NCBI RefSeq assembly: GCF_030177935.1
Contig: NZ_CP089974.1
Span: 1,736,001-1,800,000 of the forward strand
Length of the DNA stretch: 64,000 nucleotides
DNA from: Moraxella haemolytica
GTDB taxonomy: Bacteria > Pseudomonadota > Gammaproteobacteria > Pseudomonadales > Moraxellaceae
Reading direction: 5' to 3'
Both the position numbers and the translations under genes were made by a program. Positions 49,426 to 59,075 of this stretch are shown here, one piece after another. A model generated the notes under the pieces. That model saw only the letters and a program-made list of their open reading frames with translations. It did not search any database and was not told the DNA's origin. Within the stretch, counting starts at the first letter, position 1. Each line of letters starts with the position of its first letter.

Positions 49426-50058
49426 ATGAGCTATACTCTAAACGCCATCGTGCGTTCTGACGAACAGCAGGGTAAAGGTGCGAGCCGCCGCCTGCGTAAA
49501 ACAAACCTTATTCCTGCCATCATCTATGGCGGTGAAGGCGAGCCAGTTTCTATCTGTGTAAAAAACAACGAATTGGTAAAAGCACTATCAGAAGAAGCAT
49601 TCTTCTCAAGCATCATCAGCATCAATCTAGATGGTGCTAAACAAGAAGTAATCATCAAAGCACTACAACGCCATCCATCAAAAGGCTTCCCACTACACGC
49701 TGACTTCCAACGCATCGTTCGTGGTCAAGAAATGAACTTTAGCGTTCCTATGCGTGTTATCAACGAAGAGACTTCAGTGGGCAAAAAAGCAGGTGGCGTA
49801 CTAACCCAAATCGCAACCGACATTCAAATCGCTTGCCTACCACGCAACCTACCAGAATTCATCGAAGTTGATGTGGCAGCACTAGAAGTTGGTGACAACA
49901 TTCGCCTAGGTGATGTAAAACTTCCAGAAGGTGCAACCCTAGTCGTTAACGATGACAGCGAACTAGAAAACACCATCATCAGTATGCAAGCACCAACTGT
50001 AGAAACAACTGAAGCTACAGAAGCACCTGTTGCTGACGAGGCAATCTCTGAAGAATAA
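49426..50058 (+). CDS. rplY: 50S ribosomal protein L25, CTC type, 210 aa
   Basis: The L25 domain (residues 1-95) binds 5S rRNA: RSDEQQGKGASRRLRKTNLIPAIIYGG and QRHPSKGFPLHADFQRI. The second CTC/TL5-type domain continues to residue 190 (VGKKAGGVLTQIATDIQIACLPRNLPEFIEVDV), and an acidic tail ends the protein. The gene precedes pth, a common pairing. Confidence 0.97.
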   Translation: MSYTLNAIVRSDEQQGKGASRRLRKTNLIPAIIYGGEGEPVSICVKNNELVKALSEEAFFSSIISINLDGAKQEVIIKALQRHPSKGFPLHADFQRIVRGQEMNFSVPMRVINEETSVGKKAGGVLTQIATDIQIACLPRNLPEFIEVDVAALEVGDNIRLGDVKLPEGATLVVNDDSELENTIISMQAPTVETTEATEAPVADEAISEE

Positions 50059-50071
50059 TCATTATTTTTCT

Positions 50072-50101
50072 AAAAAACCAGCAACAATTGCTGGTTTTTT
50101 T
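50072..50101 (+). terminator. intrinsic terminator after rplY
   Basis: AACCAGCA pairs with TGCTGGTT (loop ACAAT) and is followed by T6. pth then needs its own promoter or read-through. Confidence 0.8.
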
Positions 50102-50174
50102 ATATGGAAGATAGATTTATATTCTAAGAAAAATTGACTATAATAACCGCTTATTTTTTATTTACAGCCAACTT

Positions 50175-50753
50175 ATGACCATCAAACTTATCGTAGGGCT
50201 AGGAAATCCTGGCAACGAATATAAAGACACCCGCCACAACACAGGCTTTTGGCTTGTGGATAGAATATCAGATGCTTTTAATATCAGTCTAAGCCATGAC
50301 AAAAAATTCCACGGAGATGTCGGTCGTGGCATGATTTTTGGGCAAGAGATACGCCTACTAAAGCCAAGTACTTTCATGAACCGTTCAGGTCTTGCGGTCG
50401 CAACTTTGGCAAAATTTTATAACATTCATGCTAGCGAGATTCTCATCGCTCATGACGAGCTTGATATTCAAGCAGGTGCGATTCGCCTAAAGACTGGCGG
50501 TGGTCATGGTGGGCACAACGGTCTAAAAGATATCTTGCCACACATCGGCACTGATTGCCACCGCCTACGCATTGGTATCGGACACCCAGGTCATGCCAGT
50601 AAAGTCAGTGGCTGGGTACTATCCAAGCCAAGTGCTGATGATTTTATCGCCATTGATAAAGCACTTGACTGCGTCATGTCAAACTTAGCTTTGATTATGT
50701 CAGGTGAGCTAGATAAAGCCAGAAACACCATCAACGGATTTAAACTTGGCTAG
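50175..50753 (+). CDS. pth: peptidyl-tRNA hydrolase, 192 aa
   Basis: Releases peptides from peptidyl-tRNA that dropped off ribosomes. The N-terminus LIVGLGNPGNEYKDTRHNTG contains the catalytic His and Asn; LLKPSTFMNRSG and DELDIQAGAIRLKTGGGHGGHNGLKD follow. Normal length. It follows rplY. Confidence 0.97.
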   Translation: MTIKLIVGLGNPGNEYKDTRHNTGFWLVDRISDAFNISLSHDKKFHGDVGRGMIFGQEIRLLKPSTFMNRSGLAVATLAKFYNIHASEILIAHDELDIQAGAIRLKTGGGHGGHNGLKDILPHIGTDCHRLRIGIGHPGHASKVSGWVLSKPSADDFIAIDKALDCVMSNLALIMSGELDKARNTINGFKLG

Positions 50754-50806
50754 TTTTTTGCCTGCTGTATCATTGGTTGATATTTTTATTAATTATCGGA
50801 ATCTTT

Positions 50807-51814
50807 ATGTTGCTCTTTTTATCAGCGGTTGCTGTTGGTTTGGTATTACTCGTATTTAGTGCTGATGCGTTTATTGACGGTGCTGTTGGTATTGCCACCA
50901 AATACCATGTACCCAAAATACTCATTGGTACTCTTATCATCGGTGTGGGTACATCAGCCCCTGAGATGGTCGTATCGGCATTGTCGGCACTGGCAGGCAG
51001 TCCTGGTATTGCTTTGGGCAATGCCTACGGTTCAAATATCGTCAACATCACCCTTGTACTTGGCATAACCGCACTCATCGCCCCCATCGTCATTCAAAAA
51101 GACGCCTTAAAAGCTGACTTTCCTTGGCTCATCGGCGTAACCGCGCTGACCGTCATACTCATGATAGATGGACATCTTGGCAGGCTAGACGCCATCATCT
51201 TACTGATGGTACTACTCGCCAATATCGCCACCCAAATCCATCTCACCAAAACGCATACCAAAGCCATCACAGAAAACTCATTACCAACCACCCATAAAGA
51301 GATAGAACCAAAAGAAGATGACGAGCTACCAAGTCCAGACGAGATACACATCGGCAAATCACTTATTGGACTCATCATTGGTTTGGTTGTGATGATTGCA
51401 AGCTCACGCTTGGTTGTCTGGGGGTCGGTAGAGTTGGCAAGACTTTGGGGCTTATCAGATCTCATCATTGGACTGACCATTGTCGCTATTGGCACTAGCC
51501 TGCCTGAGCTTGTCTCATCTGTCATCGCTGCTCGCCGTGACGAATTTGATTTGGCATTCGGTAATGTACTTGGCTCAAACATCTTTAATACCCTTGCGGT
51601 CGTGGGCATTGCTGCCGCCATTGAACCGATGGCAGTGAATGCCGAGATTCTAAACCGTGATATTTTGGTCATGTCCGCATTGACAATCGCTTTATTTTTA
51701 CTAAGCGTCCTTGCTCTAAAAGGCAATGGCAAAATCGGTCGTGGTGTTGGAATCGGCTTTATTACCTGTTTTATTGGTTATAGCGTATGGCTTGTCATTA
51801 GTGCAACCGCTTAG
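50807..51814 (+). CDS. calcium/sodium antiporter, CaCA family, 335 aa
   Basis: The start at 50807 gives MLLFLSAVAVGLVLLVFSADAFIDGA, the usual YrbG-type N-terminus; an in-frame TTG at 50777 is less likely. Two homologous halves each have an alpha repeat: GVGTSAPEMVVSALSALAGSP near residue 45 and AIGTSLPELVSSVIAARRDEFDLAFGNVLGSN near 230. A charged loop (about residues 150-180) lies between. It exchanges calcium and sodium or protons across the inner membrane. Confidence 0.94.
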   Translation: MLLFLSAVAVGLVLLVFSADAFIDGAVGIATKYHVPKILIGTLIIGVGTSAPEMVVSALSALAGSPGIALGNAYGSNIVNITLVLGITALIAPIVIQKDALKADFPWLIGVTALTVILMIDGHLGRLDAIILLMVLLANIATQIHLTKTHTKAITENSLPTTHKEIEPKEDDELPSPDEIHIGKSLIGLIIGLVVMIASSRLVVWGSVELARLWGLSDLIIGLTIVAIGTSLPELVSSVIAARRDEFDLAFGNVLGSNIFNTLAVVGIAAAIEPMAVNAEILNRDILVMSALTIALFLLSVLALKGNGKIGRGVGIGFITCFIGYSVWLVISATA

Positions 51815-51911
51815 TCTAATCTGCACATCAATCCAATCAAAAACTATAAGCAAAGTCGCCCCAATTCTTTAGCAAGAATGGCGCACCCATTAGTCCCAAG
51901 CATCTCATAAT

Positions 51912-51948
51912 AAAGCCAGTTTTTCACGCCAGAAATCTGGCTTATTTT
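51912..51948 (+). terminator. intrinsic terminator after the antiporter gene
   Basis: AAGCCAG pairs with CTGGCTT over a 17-base loop, with a T-rich end. Confidence 0.6.
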
Positions 51949-52128
51949 GTGTCAGCTCATCAAAAAACACCACCATCAACAAAAATGGGTAAAACTTCGC
52001 CATTACCTACAGTAAAGTTACTCAATGTTATTTAGTATTAAAAAAACAGATTTTTATTATCAATTATTTAAATTTATTGCTTGATTTTTGAATTTTGTCA
52101 TGCTAACCTAGCCAAACCAAACATTCTT

Positions 52129-52154
52129 GTATCAATTGATTGCAAAATTGATAC
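52129..52154. promoter_or_regulatory. dyad upstream of the porin genes
   Basis: GTATCAATT and AATTGATAC are separated by eight bases, about 100 bases ahead of the first porin start. It may be an operator. Apart from it and the terminator at 51912 the stretch 51815-52255 shows nothing recognisable. Confidence 0.5.
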
Positions 52155-52255
52155 CATTGGTAATATTGTCTTAAAGTCTTTCTTCTGCCATGCCTATTGA
52201 GTATCAAATAGACACCGCCAAGATTGATTTATTTGTTAAGGAGAACTGCATTCTT

Positions 52256-53449
52256 ATGCTTAAGATGACCCCCCCCTCTAGGTTTAAATCTACCATCAAA
52301 TTCTTACCTCTTTCCATGTTGGCAGCATTAGCAATGCCCGCTCATAGTTTATGGGTTAGTACACCCAATGTTAGAGATGGCTTAAAGTTATATGTCGGTG
52401 GTAATGTCAGTCCTACAATCGGCACCACTTCTAATAAATTCCGCTACACCATGGCAAACCCTGCTATTTATGGTCCTGAAGGCACACTAGAACAAGTGCT
52501 GGCAGACCAAGACCGTCAAGACGCTGACCGACGCCTAAGAGCAGAAGGCACAGACGATGCAGCTATCGAACTATATGTCAACCAAGTGCTTACCAAAGGA
52601 CTGTCTCTAAATGGTTCTACATACCTAAGCTACAACAAAAATTCCAGCACTAACTATGGTGCTCTATGGGGTTTATCACTTGACTTTGGTTCTTCTGGTG
52701 ATCTTGGTCGTGTTACCGTTGGTGATGGTTGGACACGCCTACCCGTTAAACAAACAGATGTGGACAACATTATCCAAAATAGAGGTAAAAATATCTTTGT
52801 ACGCTATACCGGTATTCCTGACTTGACGCTAGCTGGTTATCATATGTTTTCTGCATCAAACGATGTGAATGACCCTGCTGCATACGGTCTGCACAAAAGC
52901 AATGGTGTTTCGGCAGATTACCAATTTGATTTTGGTGCCAGAAAAAACCTAACTCTTGCAGCAGGCTATACCAGAAGCGAAGGGAACAAGAACCCTCGCT
53001 ATGTTGATGATGTCGCCAAAGGCAAGTCTTATCTTGTGGGCGCCAATCTACAACATAACAACCTAAAACTTGGTTTAGACTACGGTCAAAGAGAAAACAC
53101 CTATAACGGTGCATGGTGGGATACACTAAAGACTGAAGTTTATGGTATAAAAGCAACTTATGAGATCACTCCACGCCTAACAGGTACACTAAGTTATGCT
53201 CATAAGACAGACAGCAACAGTAAGCCTGTTAGTCTTCAGACATTAGTTGCCCAAAGAAGTGTTGAATCTTCTTTCTTTGAGAAAGTAAAACAAGATCGCT
53301 ATCTTGCCAAACTTAATTACCAACTTTACAAAAATATCAGTCTAAATGGTGAGATTTCAAACACTCGAACCAAAAATTATGTAACAGAGGGCGAATTTAG
53401 CAGACGCGACAGATTATCCGCCTCTCTTGGTGCTTCTTTTTCATTTTAA
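52256..53449 (+). CDS. outer membrane porin, 397 aa
   Basis: The start at 52256 (MLKMTPPSRFKSTIK) follows AAGGAGAA. A signal peptide ends near residue 32 (LAALAMPAHS). The mature protein has alternating beta-strand pattern throughout and ends in aromatic SLGASFSF, the outer membrane assembly signal. It resembles Gram-negative porins and the M35 group of Moraxella. Within the first codons is a run of eight C bases (52269-52276), a possible phase-variation site. It forms a pair with the next porin, 19 bases apart. Confidence 0.85.
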   Translation: MLKMTPPSRFKSTIKFLPLSMLAALAMPAHSLWVSTPNVRDGLKLYVGGNVSPTIGTTSNKFRYTMANPAIYGPEGTLEQVLADQDRQDADRRLRAEGTDDAAIELYVNQVLTKGLSLNGSTYLSYNKNSSTNYGALWGLSLDFGSSGDLGRVTVGDGWTRLPVKQTDVDNIIQNRGKNIFVRYTGIPDLTLAGYHMFSASNDVNDPAAYGLHKSNGVSADYQFDFGARKNLTLAAGYTRSEGNKNPRYVDDVAKGKSYLVGANLQHNNLKLGLDYGQRENTYNGAWWDTLKTEVYGIKATYEITPRLTGTLSYAHKTDSNSKPVSLQTLVAQRSVESSFFEKVKQDRYLAKLNYQLYKNISLNGEISNTRTKNYVTEGEFSRRDRLSASLGASFSF

Positions 53450-53468
53450 TTTTTAAAGGATTTTTTAT

Positions 53469-54725
53469 ATGAATACTCAAGCCACTTTTCGTTTAACCAA
53501 ACTTGCTCTTATGGTGAGTGTTGTTGGTATCAGTATGAGCAGCCAAGCAGTCTACAACCTATACACTAAAGACGGTCTTAGCCTAGACATCAATGGTCAG
53601 GTTGACATGCAAGCCACCAAAAAAGACGCCAAACACAAAATTTTAAAAGATGATGGCACCGATTGGATTACTAATGGCACCCGTCCTGATGCAAACCCAA
53701 TTTCAGTACCTAGCGAAAAAGATGCAACAGATAGAAAAACTCGCTTAGGACAAAATCACGGTGTGTCTTATGTTGAGTTCCGTGCTTCTCAACAGCTACC
53801 AAATGACTGGCGTGCAACTGCCAACATCGGCTTAGGTTATAGCGATGCTCGCAACATGTACTTATCTAACTCAAGCCTGTCAATAGACAAAAAAAGCATC
53901 GGTGCCATCAGTCTGGGTCGTCAGTATCTACACACCAACTATGTCAACCGCACTGGTACTGACACTCCACTGGATATTTTTAGCAGTTCAGCACTTCGCC
54001 TAGACTACTATGGTCAAAAAGGATTGCACACCAGTGCTTATTATAGCTTCACCGGCATCAATGATGTGCGTAAAGATGACAACTCTGGCATCAAATCAGG
54101 CTATGGTGCCTCTTTAAGCTATCGTTTACCTGTTGATGCTGGTCAAAGCGTTCGCTTCGGTCTGGGCTATAGCCAAAATACAGCCAACCCAGCAATCGTT
54201 AATACCACTCTCGATAACATCGATTATCGTTGGGTGCACAATTCTCTTAATCAGTATGCCGCCAAAACTCAAGGTATTGCTGGTTCTATTGAGTATCAAG
54301 CAGGCAAATTCTTGGTTGCTGCCGATGTTGGTCGCAAAGAAGAAAAATATTCAAAAGATACAAGAGCAACTCTTGACACCAAAACTACTGATTATTTGGG
54401 TGCAAAAATTGCTTATGACATCAACCCTGTCTTCCAAGTCAGCGGTGGCTATGGCATCAAAAAAGCCAGTACTAATCTGAAAAAAGGTGCTGAGCCTCTT
54501 TCAACCACTGAGCTTGGATATTCTTATGTAGATGGCGATGAAATACACCTATTTGATACAGCAAGAGCCAAAGAAGGCTATGTTCAATTAGACTACCGTA
54601 TTCGTCCAAATGTGCGTCTATACACTCGCTATGATGTAGAAGAAACTACTTATAAAGTAGCAAAAGAAGACATCAGCAAGCTTTCTGATAAGAATGTTCG
54701 TGCAGGTCTTGTTTTCACATTCTAA
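53469..54725 (+). CDS. outer membrane porin, 418 aa
   Basis: The signal peptide ends near residue 27 (GISMSSQAVYN). The start of the mature part, NLYTKDGLSLDINGQVDMQ, is the classical first strand of general porins, VSYVEFRASQQLPNDWRA and GAISLGRQYLHTNYVN are typical inner segments, and the end VRAGLVFTF is the C-terminal aromatic signal. It probably forms a trimeric 16-stranded diffusion pore, like M35. It has AAAGGATTTTTT upstream and may be co-transcribed with the first porin. Confidence 0.9.
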   Translation: MNTQATFRLTKLALMVSVVGISMSSQAVYNLYTKDGLSLDINGQVDMQATKKDAKHKILKDDGTDWITNGTRPDANPISVPSEKDATDRKTRLGQNHGVSYVEFRASQQLPNDWRATANIGLGYSDARNMYLSNSSLSIDKKSIGAISLGRQYLHTNYVNRTGTDTPLDIFSSSALRLDYYGQKGLHTSAYYSFTGINDVRKDDNSGIKSGYGASLSYRLPVDAGQSVRFGLGYSQNTANPAIVNTTLDNIDYRWVHNSLNQYAAKTQGIAGSIEYQAGKFLVAADVGRKEEKYSKDTRATLDTKTTDYLGAKIAYDINPVFQVSGGYGIKKASTNLKKGAEPLSTTELGYSYVDGDEIHLFDTARAKEGYVQLDYRIRPNVRLYTRYDVEETTYKVAKEDISKLSDKNVRAGLVFTF

Positions 54726-54807
54726 CCAAGGCAAAGGACATGATCATCTGGCATATCCAATATGTCTGATGATCATTTTAAGGAACTTATTTATAGGAAT
54801 ATCTTGA

Positions 54808-57408
54808 ATGAAACCAACCCAATTAAGCGCTCTTTCCCTTGCTCTCACTGCCTGCCTATCTTCAGGCATGGCTTATGCAGATGACGATCAGAATCAATCA
54901 AAAAAACTAAATTATCCGCATACACCTATTCATCAAGACAATCTAGACCCATTTTTGCATGGCGAATTTGGTATGTCATCAAATACAGCCGGTATAAAAA
55001 ATGCGGTGCATAGCTCCAACCCTCATGCTCCTGATGATGGTATCGATCACTATGCGTCAGGCACTCAAGTTGATAAATATCGTTGGCTTGAAGATTATGA
55101 TAATATCGATCCTCGCATCAGCAAAGAAACCAGCGAAGATAGAGAAAGAAATTTTATCGGTACTCGCCAAGAAGACGATAAACCCTTAGCACAAGAAACC
55201 ATCAAGCACCTGCAAACTGTACCACCAAAAACCTCAAGTAAGGTGAATGATTGGGTCAATGCACAAAATGCTGTTACTGAAGATTACATCTATCAACTGC
55301 CCATCTACGAACAGCTCAAAAAAAATACCGATGCGATAAAGAATGTTGAAAGTACAATCAGCAGAGTCTATCGCAAAGATTTAGGTGAAATTCGTACTTA
55401 TCGCCACGCCGATGGTTTTCGTCGCATTGAGCTGATCGGTCTAGATGGCAGACGCACCGAGATTGTCAATGAAGCAAATCTGTCTGCTGATGGCAAAAAA
55501 GCTCCTGATGGCAAAGCAGCGATGCGTGGGACTAAAGTAAGTAAAGATGGCACTTATGTTTCTTTCTTTGTTCGTCAAGGTAGTGCCGACTCTGACCCTT
55601 GGTTCTTGCATGTTGTTAATACCAAAACAGGGAAACTTGCCACACCGATTATTGGTCGTATCAGTCGTACTAACCCAGCCATGAAATGGTTTGACGACAA
55701 CACCATCTACTATACAGCGGCCGAGCAGTATCGTTCACTTGTATTCTATCGTGAGATTGGTAAAGAAAAATTCAATGATCCGATCGCCGTTCCTTTGTCT
55801 TATGTTGATGGTGCTAGCATTAACAGCATTGACTTTGATGGTGAAGATAAACGCTACATCATCATGGACACTTGGGACAGTGCTGACTCTGTCTATATCA
55901 TCGACAGAAAGACAAATACCTCCTATCGTCTGCACGACAAGAAATTCTTTGATGAAGTTTTTAAATACGACTCATCTTTTAACAACAACATCTTGGCAAA
56001 ACTTGTACATTTTGACCCAGAAACTCGTGATGTTTGGATCATCAGTGGTGAGAACAACCGCAAAGGCGAAATCATCAAAACCAATCTGGATAATCTAAAA
56101 AGACGAGAAGTGGTACTAACCACACCAGATGAATTTGACATCATGCGTGAGGCTTATTATCACGAAGAAGGTGATGGTTATTTCTTGGTGAGCTACCTAC
56201 AACATGGTGTTAGCCGTCTTTTATTGGTTAACATGAAGACAGCCGAAACCAAAGAATTAACCCCAGTACAAGGTGCAGGTTACATCTCAAACTTATCAGG
56301 TAATGTCGTCGGTCAAGACGAAGATGATGAGGAAGATAAAGAGGCTAAAAAGCACGACCCTGAGGCTTCTGAGAACTATGTCAAGTTCCGTTTTAGCAAC
56401 CCTACTTTCCCATCGACTGATTATAAATACAGCATCAGTAAAGATAAGTTTTTAGATATCCGTCGTTATGACCTTACACCATTTGATGATTCTCAGTTTG
56501 AGACTAAGCTAGTATTTTATACCGCCAATGACGGCACAAAAATACCGATGAACATCAGCTACAAAAAAGGCATTAAACTTGATGGCAACAACCCAACATT
56601 GCTATATGGCTATGGTGGTTATGGTGTCATTTATGACCAACGGTTTGGTTTTCCAGCCAACCCAATGTGGCTAGAAAATGGTGGTGTATGGGCTCACGCT
56701 TTCATTCGTGGTGGTGGTGAGTACGGCGAAGCATGGCAAAAAGCTGCTGAACACGATAAACGCTTGGTGGGTTATGATGACTTCGCCTCAGCTGCTGATT
56801 ATCTAAACAGTGCAGGTTACGCCAACCCTGATCATCTTGGTATCATTGGTGGTTCTAATGGTGGTCTATTGGTTGGTGCAGCAATGGTTCGCCACCCTGA
56901 GAAGTATCGTGTGGCATTCCCACAAGTTGCTGTATTTGACCAATTCCGCCATGAAAAAGCAGGTATTACTCAATACTGGATGAAAGAATACGGTACGCCT
57001 GAAGAAGGTCGTCATGTATATAATGTTTTGATGAGCTACTCACCTTATCAAAAACTGACTGCCGGCACATGCTATCCTTCAACATTGATTCAAACCTCAA
57101 AACGAGATGACCGTGTTGTACCATCTCACTCATATCGTTTTACTGCCAAATTGCAAGAGGTTCAAAGCTGTGATAGACCTACCCTACTGCACGCTGCAGA
57201 AGATCAAGGTCATAGCCCTAACACCTATGCTGAACGCATAGAAGATGAATTGATGACCATCACTTTTGCGTTCAACGAAATGGGCGTTACAACTGTGCCA
57301 AATCTTGAGGTCAGACCAAGTGCTGATGACTTGAAGACCGAAAAATGGCGTGCTGAAGATGCTCGAAAAGAACAAGAGTATCTCAAGTACAAAGAACAGA
57401 TGAAATAA
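54808..57408 (+). CDS. exported prolyl oligopeptidase family peptidase, 866 aa
   Basis: A signal peptide ends near residue 25 (SSGMAYADDD). After about 85 extra residues the beta-propeller (residues 90-570) begins with YRWLEDYDNIDPRISKET. The S9A catalytic domain has the nucleophile in IIGGSNGGLLVGAAM (about residue 691), Asp in SKRDDRVVPSHSYR and His in AEDQGHSPNTYAERIEDE. It is longer than the usual 680-720 residues because of the N-terminal extension and an acidic insert near residue 510 (DEDDEEDKEAKKHD). It may trim peptides entering through the porins encoded next to it. Confidence 0.9.
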   Translation: MKPTQLSALSLALTACLSSGMAYADDDQNQSKKLNYPHTPIHQDNLDPFLHGEFGMSSNTAGIKNAVHSSNPHAPDDGIDHYASGTQVDKYRWLEDYDNIDPRISKETSEDRERNFIGTRQEDDKPLAQETIKHLQTVPPKTSSKVNDWVNAQNAVTEDYIYQLPIYEQLKKNTDAIKNVESTISRVYRKDLGEIRTYRHADGFRRIELIGLDGRRTEIVNEANLSADGKKAPDGKAAMRGTKVSKDGTYVSFFVRQGSADSDPWFLHVVNTKTGKLATPIIGRISRTNPAMKWFDDNTIYYTAAEQYRSLVFYREIGKEKFNDPIAVPLSYVDGASINSIDFDGEDKRYIIMDTWDSADSVYIIDRKTNTSYRLHDKKFFDEVFKYDSSFNNNILAKLVHFDPETRDVWIISGENNRKGEIIKTNLDNLKRREVVLTTPDEFDIMREAYYHEEGDGYFLVSYLQHGVSRLLLVNMKTAETKELTPVQGAGYISNLSGNVVGQDEDDEEDKEAKKHDPEASENYVKFRFSNPTFPSTDYKYSISKDKFLDIRRYDLTPFDDSQFETKLVFYTANDGTKIPMNISYKKGIKLDGNNPTLLYGYGGYGVIYDQRFGFPANPMWLENGGVWAHAFIRGGGEYGEAWQKAAEHDKRLVGYDDFASAADYLNSAGYANPDHLGIIGGSNGGLLVGAAMVRHPEKYRVAFPQVAVFDQFRHEKAGITQYWMKEYGTPEEGRHVYNVLMSYSPYQKLTAGTCYPSTLIQTSKRDDRVVPSHSYRFTAKLQEVQSCDRPTLLHAAEDQGHSPNTYAERIEDELMTITFAFNEMGVTTVPNLEVRPSADDLKTEKWRAEDARKEQEYLKYKEQMK

Positions 57409-57417
57409 CCCCAAACA

Positions 57418-57448
57418 AAAACCGCTCAAACAGTTGAGCGGTTTTTTA
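57418..57448 (+). terminator. intrinsic terminator after the peptidase gene
   Basis: ACCGCTCAA pairs with TTGAGCGGT over four bases, with flanking A and T runs. Confidence 0.85.
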
Positions 57449-57543
57449 ATACCTCCATCAAGAGGTGATGATTGATAAATCAAATCTAGAAAAGGTATAA
57501 TAATCCCAAAATCAGCCGATAGCCAATGCCAAAGGGGTAAACC

Positions 57544-58944
57544 ATGAATCCTTATGCCAATCAAGAACCTTTACATTTTTCTGAGGTTCACTTCGATGAA
57601 ACACTCATTGAGAAATACAACCGCCAAGGTCCACGCTACACCTCCTACCCCACCGCCCTTGAATTTACCCCCATCGCTGATGGCATGGAGCAATCCATCC
57701 TAACAAACAAGAATGAACAAACAGCCATATCACTGTATTTTCACATTCCGTTTTGTCGCCATCTGTGCTACTACTGTGGTTGTAACAAAATCATCACCAA
57801 GAAAAACAGCGATGCAGGCGACTACCTAGAGTATCTTATCAAAGAAGTCAAACATAAAAAATCCCTACTCACCCACAAACCAATCGTCAAACAGCTTCAT
57901 CTAGGTGGCGGTACACCGACTTTTTTTAGTGATGATGAACTGGTGCAGTTGTGGCATTTTTTGCAGGCGGATTTTAGCTTCGCTGATGATGGTGATTACT
58001 CCATTGAGATAGACCCAAGAGAGCTTGGCGAGCATACATTACGCACGCTACGCAACTTGGGTTTTAATCGCCTAAGCTTTGGCGTACAAGATCTAGAAGA
58101 GCAGGTACAAATCGCCGTCAACCGCATACAGCCAGAAGCAATGGTACGGCAGGTCATGAATGAAGCAAGAGAGCTTGGTTTTGAGTCAATCAATATTGAT
58201 TTGATTTATGGGCTACCACATCAGACAATCGAGAGTATGGCAAGCACAGTGGCACGCATCATTGATATTGCCCCAGATAGACTATCGGTATTCAACTACG
58301 CCCACCTGCCCAATCGCTTTGCACCACAGCGCCGCATCAAAGAAGAGCATCTGCCAAGCCCTGCTGATAAACTCACCATGTTTGGCAACACCATCAACGC
58401 CCTAACCGATGCAGGCTATCAATACATCGGCATTGACCATTTCGCCAAACCCACTGACACCATGGCAATCGCCCAAAGACAAGGCGAGCTACACCGCAAT
58501 TTTCAAGGTTATGCCATACTGGGCGAATGCGACCTACTGGGCTTTGGTGTGTCGTCCATCAGTCAGATTGGTCGCCATATCCTACAAAACCACACCGGTT
58601 TAAACGAATACAAACGCATGATTGATGCCAATCTACTGCCTGCCATTAAGCACATAGAATCCAACCCAAAAGACGAACTGCGTCGTCATGTCATCATGAA
58701 TCTGCTTTGTCATGATCGTTTAGACTTTGCTGAAGTGAGCGACCGCTTTCATATTGATGCCAAGAGTTATTTTGATAACGAACTTGCTCAGCTAAGCGAT
58801 ATGCAAGCCGATGGCTTGGTGAATATCACATCAAAAGGCGTGGATATTTTACCAAAAGGTCGTATCCTAGGGCGTAGCATCGCCATGGTGTTTGATGAAT
58901 ATCTAGAAACAAAGCACGCCAACCGCTTCTCCAAAGTGATTTAA
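57544..58944 (+). CDS. hemN: oxygen-independent coproporphyrinogen III oxidase, 466 aa
   Basis: A radical SAM enzyme of heme synthesis. The 4Fe-4S cluster motif is IPFCRHLCYYCGCNK near residue 60 (CxxxCxxC). GPRYTSYPTALEF at the start, GGGTPTFFSDDEL, SFGVQDLEEQVQIAVNR and INIDLIYGLPHQT are specific for true HemN rather than HemW. Length is normal. It works in oxygen-poor conditions. Confidence 0.96.
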   Translation: MNPYANQEPLHFSEVHFDETLIEKYNRQGPRYTSYPTALEFTPIADGMEQSILTNKNEQTAISLYFHIPFCRHLCYYCGCNKIITKKNSDAGDYLEYLIKEVKHKKSLLTHKPIVKQLHLGGGTPTFFSDDELVQLWHFLQADFSFADDGDYSIEIDPRELGEHTLRTLRNLGFNRLSFGVQDLEEQVQIAVNRIQPEAMVRQVMNEARELGFESINIDLIYGLPHQTIESMASTVARIIDIAPDRLSVFNYAHLPNRFAPQRRIKEEHLPSPADKLTMFGNTINALTDAGYQYIGIDHFAKPTDTMAIAQRQGELHRNFQGYAILGECDLLGFGVSSISQIGRHILQNHTGLNEYKRMIDANLLPAIKHIESNPKDELRRHVIMNLLCHDRLDFAEVSDRFHIDAKSYFDNELAQLSDMQADGLVNITSKGVDILPKGRILGRSIAMVFDEYLETKHANRFSKVI

Positions 58945-59001
58945 ATCTATATAAATCAAGCTCAACACCAAAAATAACCCAATCACCCCAAAACAACACC
59001 C

Positions 59002-59040
59002 AAAAAAACCGCTCACGACATAAATGTGGAGCGGTTTTTT
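59002..59040. terminator. bidirectional terminator hemN / RDD gene
   Basis: AAAAACCGCTC pairs with GAGCGGTTTTT over about 16 bases; it separates the converging genes. Confidence 0.75.
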
Positions 59041-59075
59041 AGATGGGTTTATTCATACAAATAGTATTAAGCAAG

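Noticed and set aside
50807-51732. A long minus-strand frame (212 codons) opposite the antiporter gene.
   Set aside because: It is an antisense shadow; the plus strand has clear CaCA motifs in both halves.
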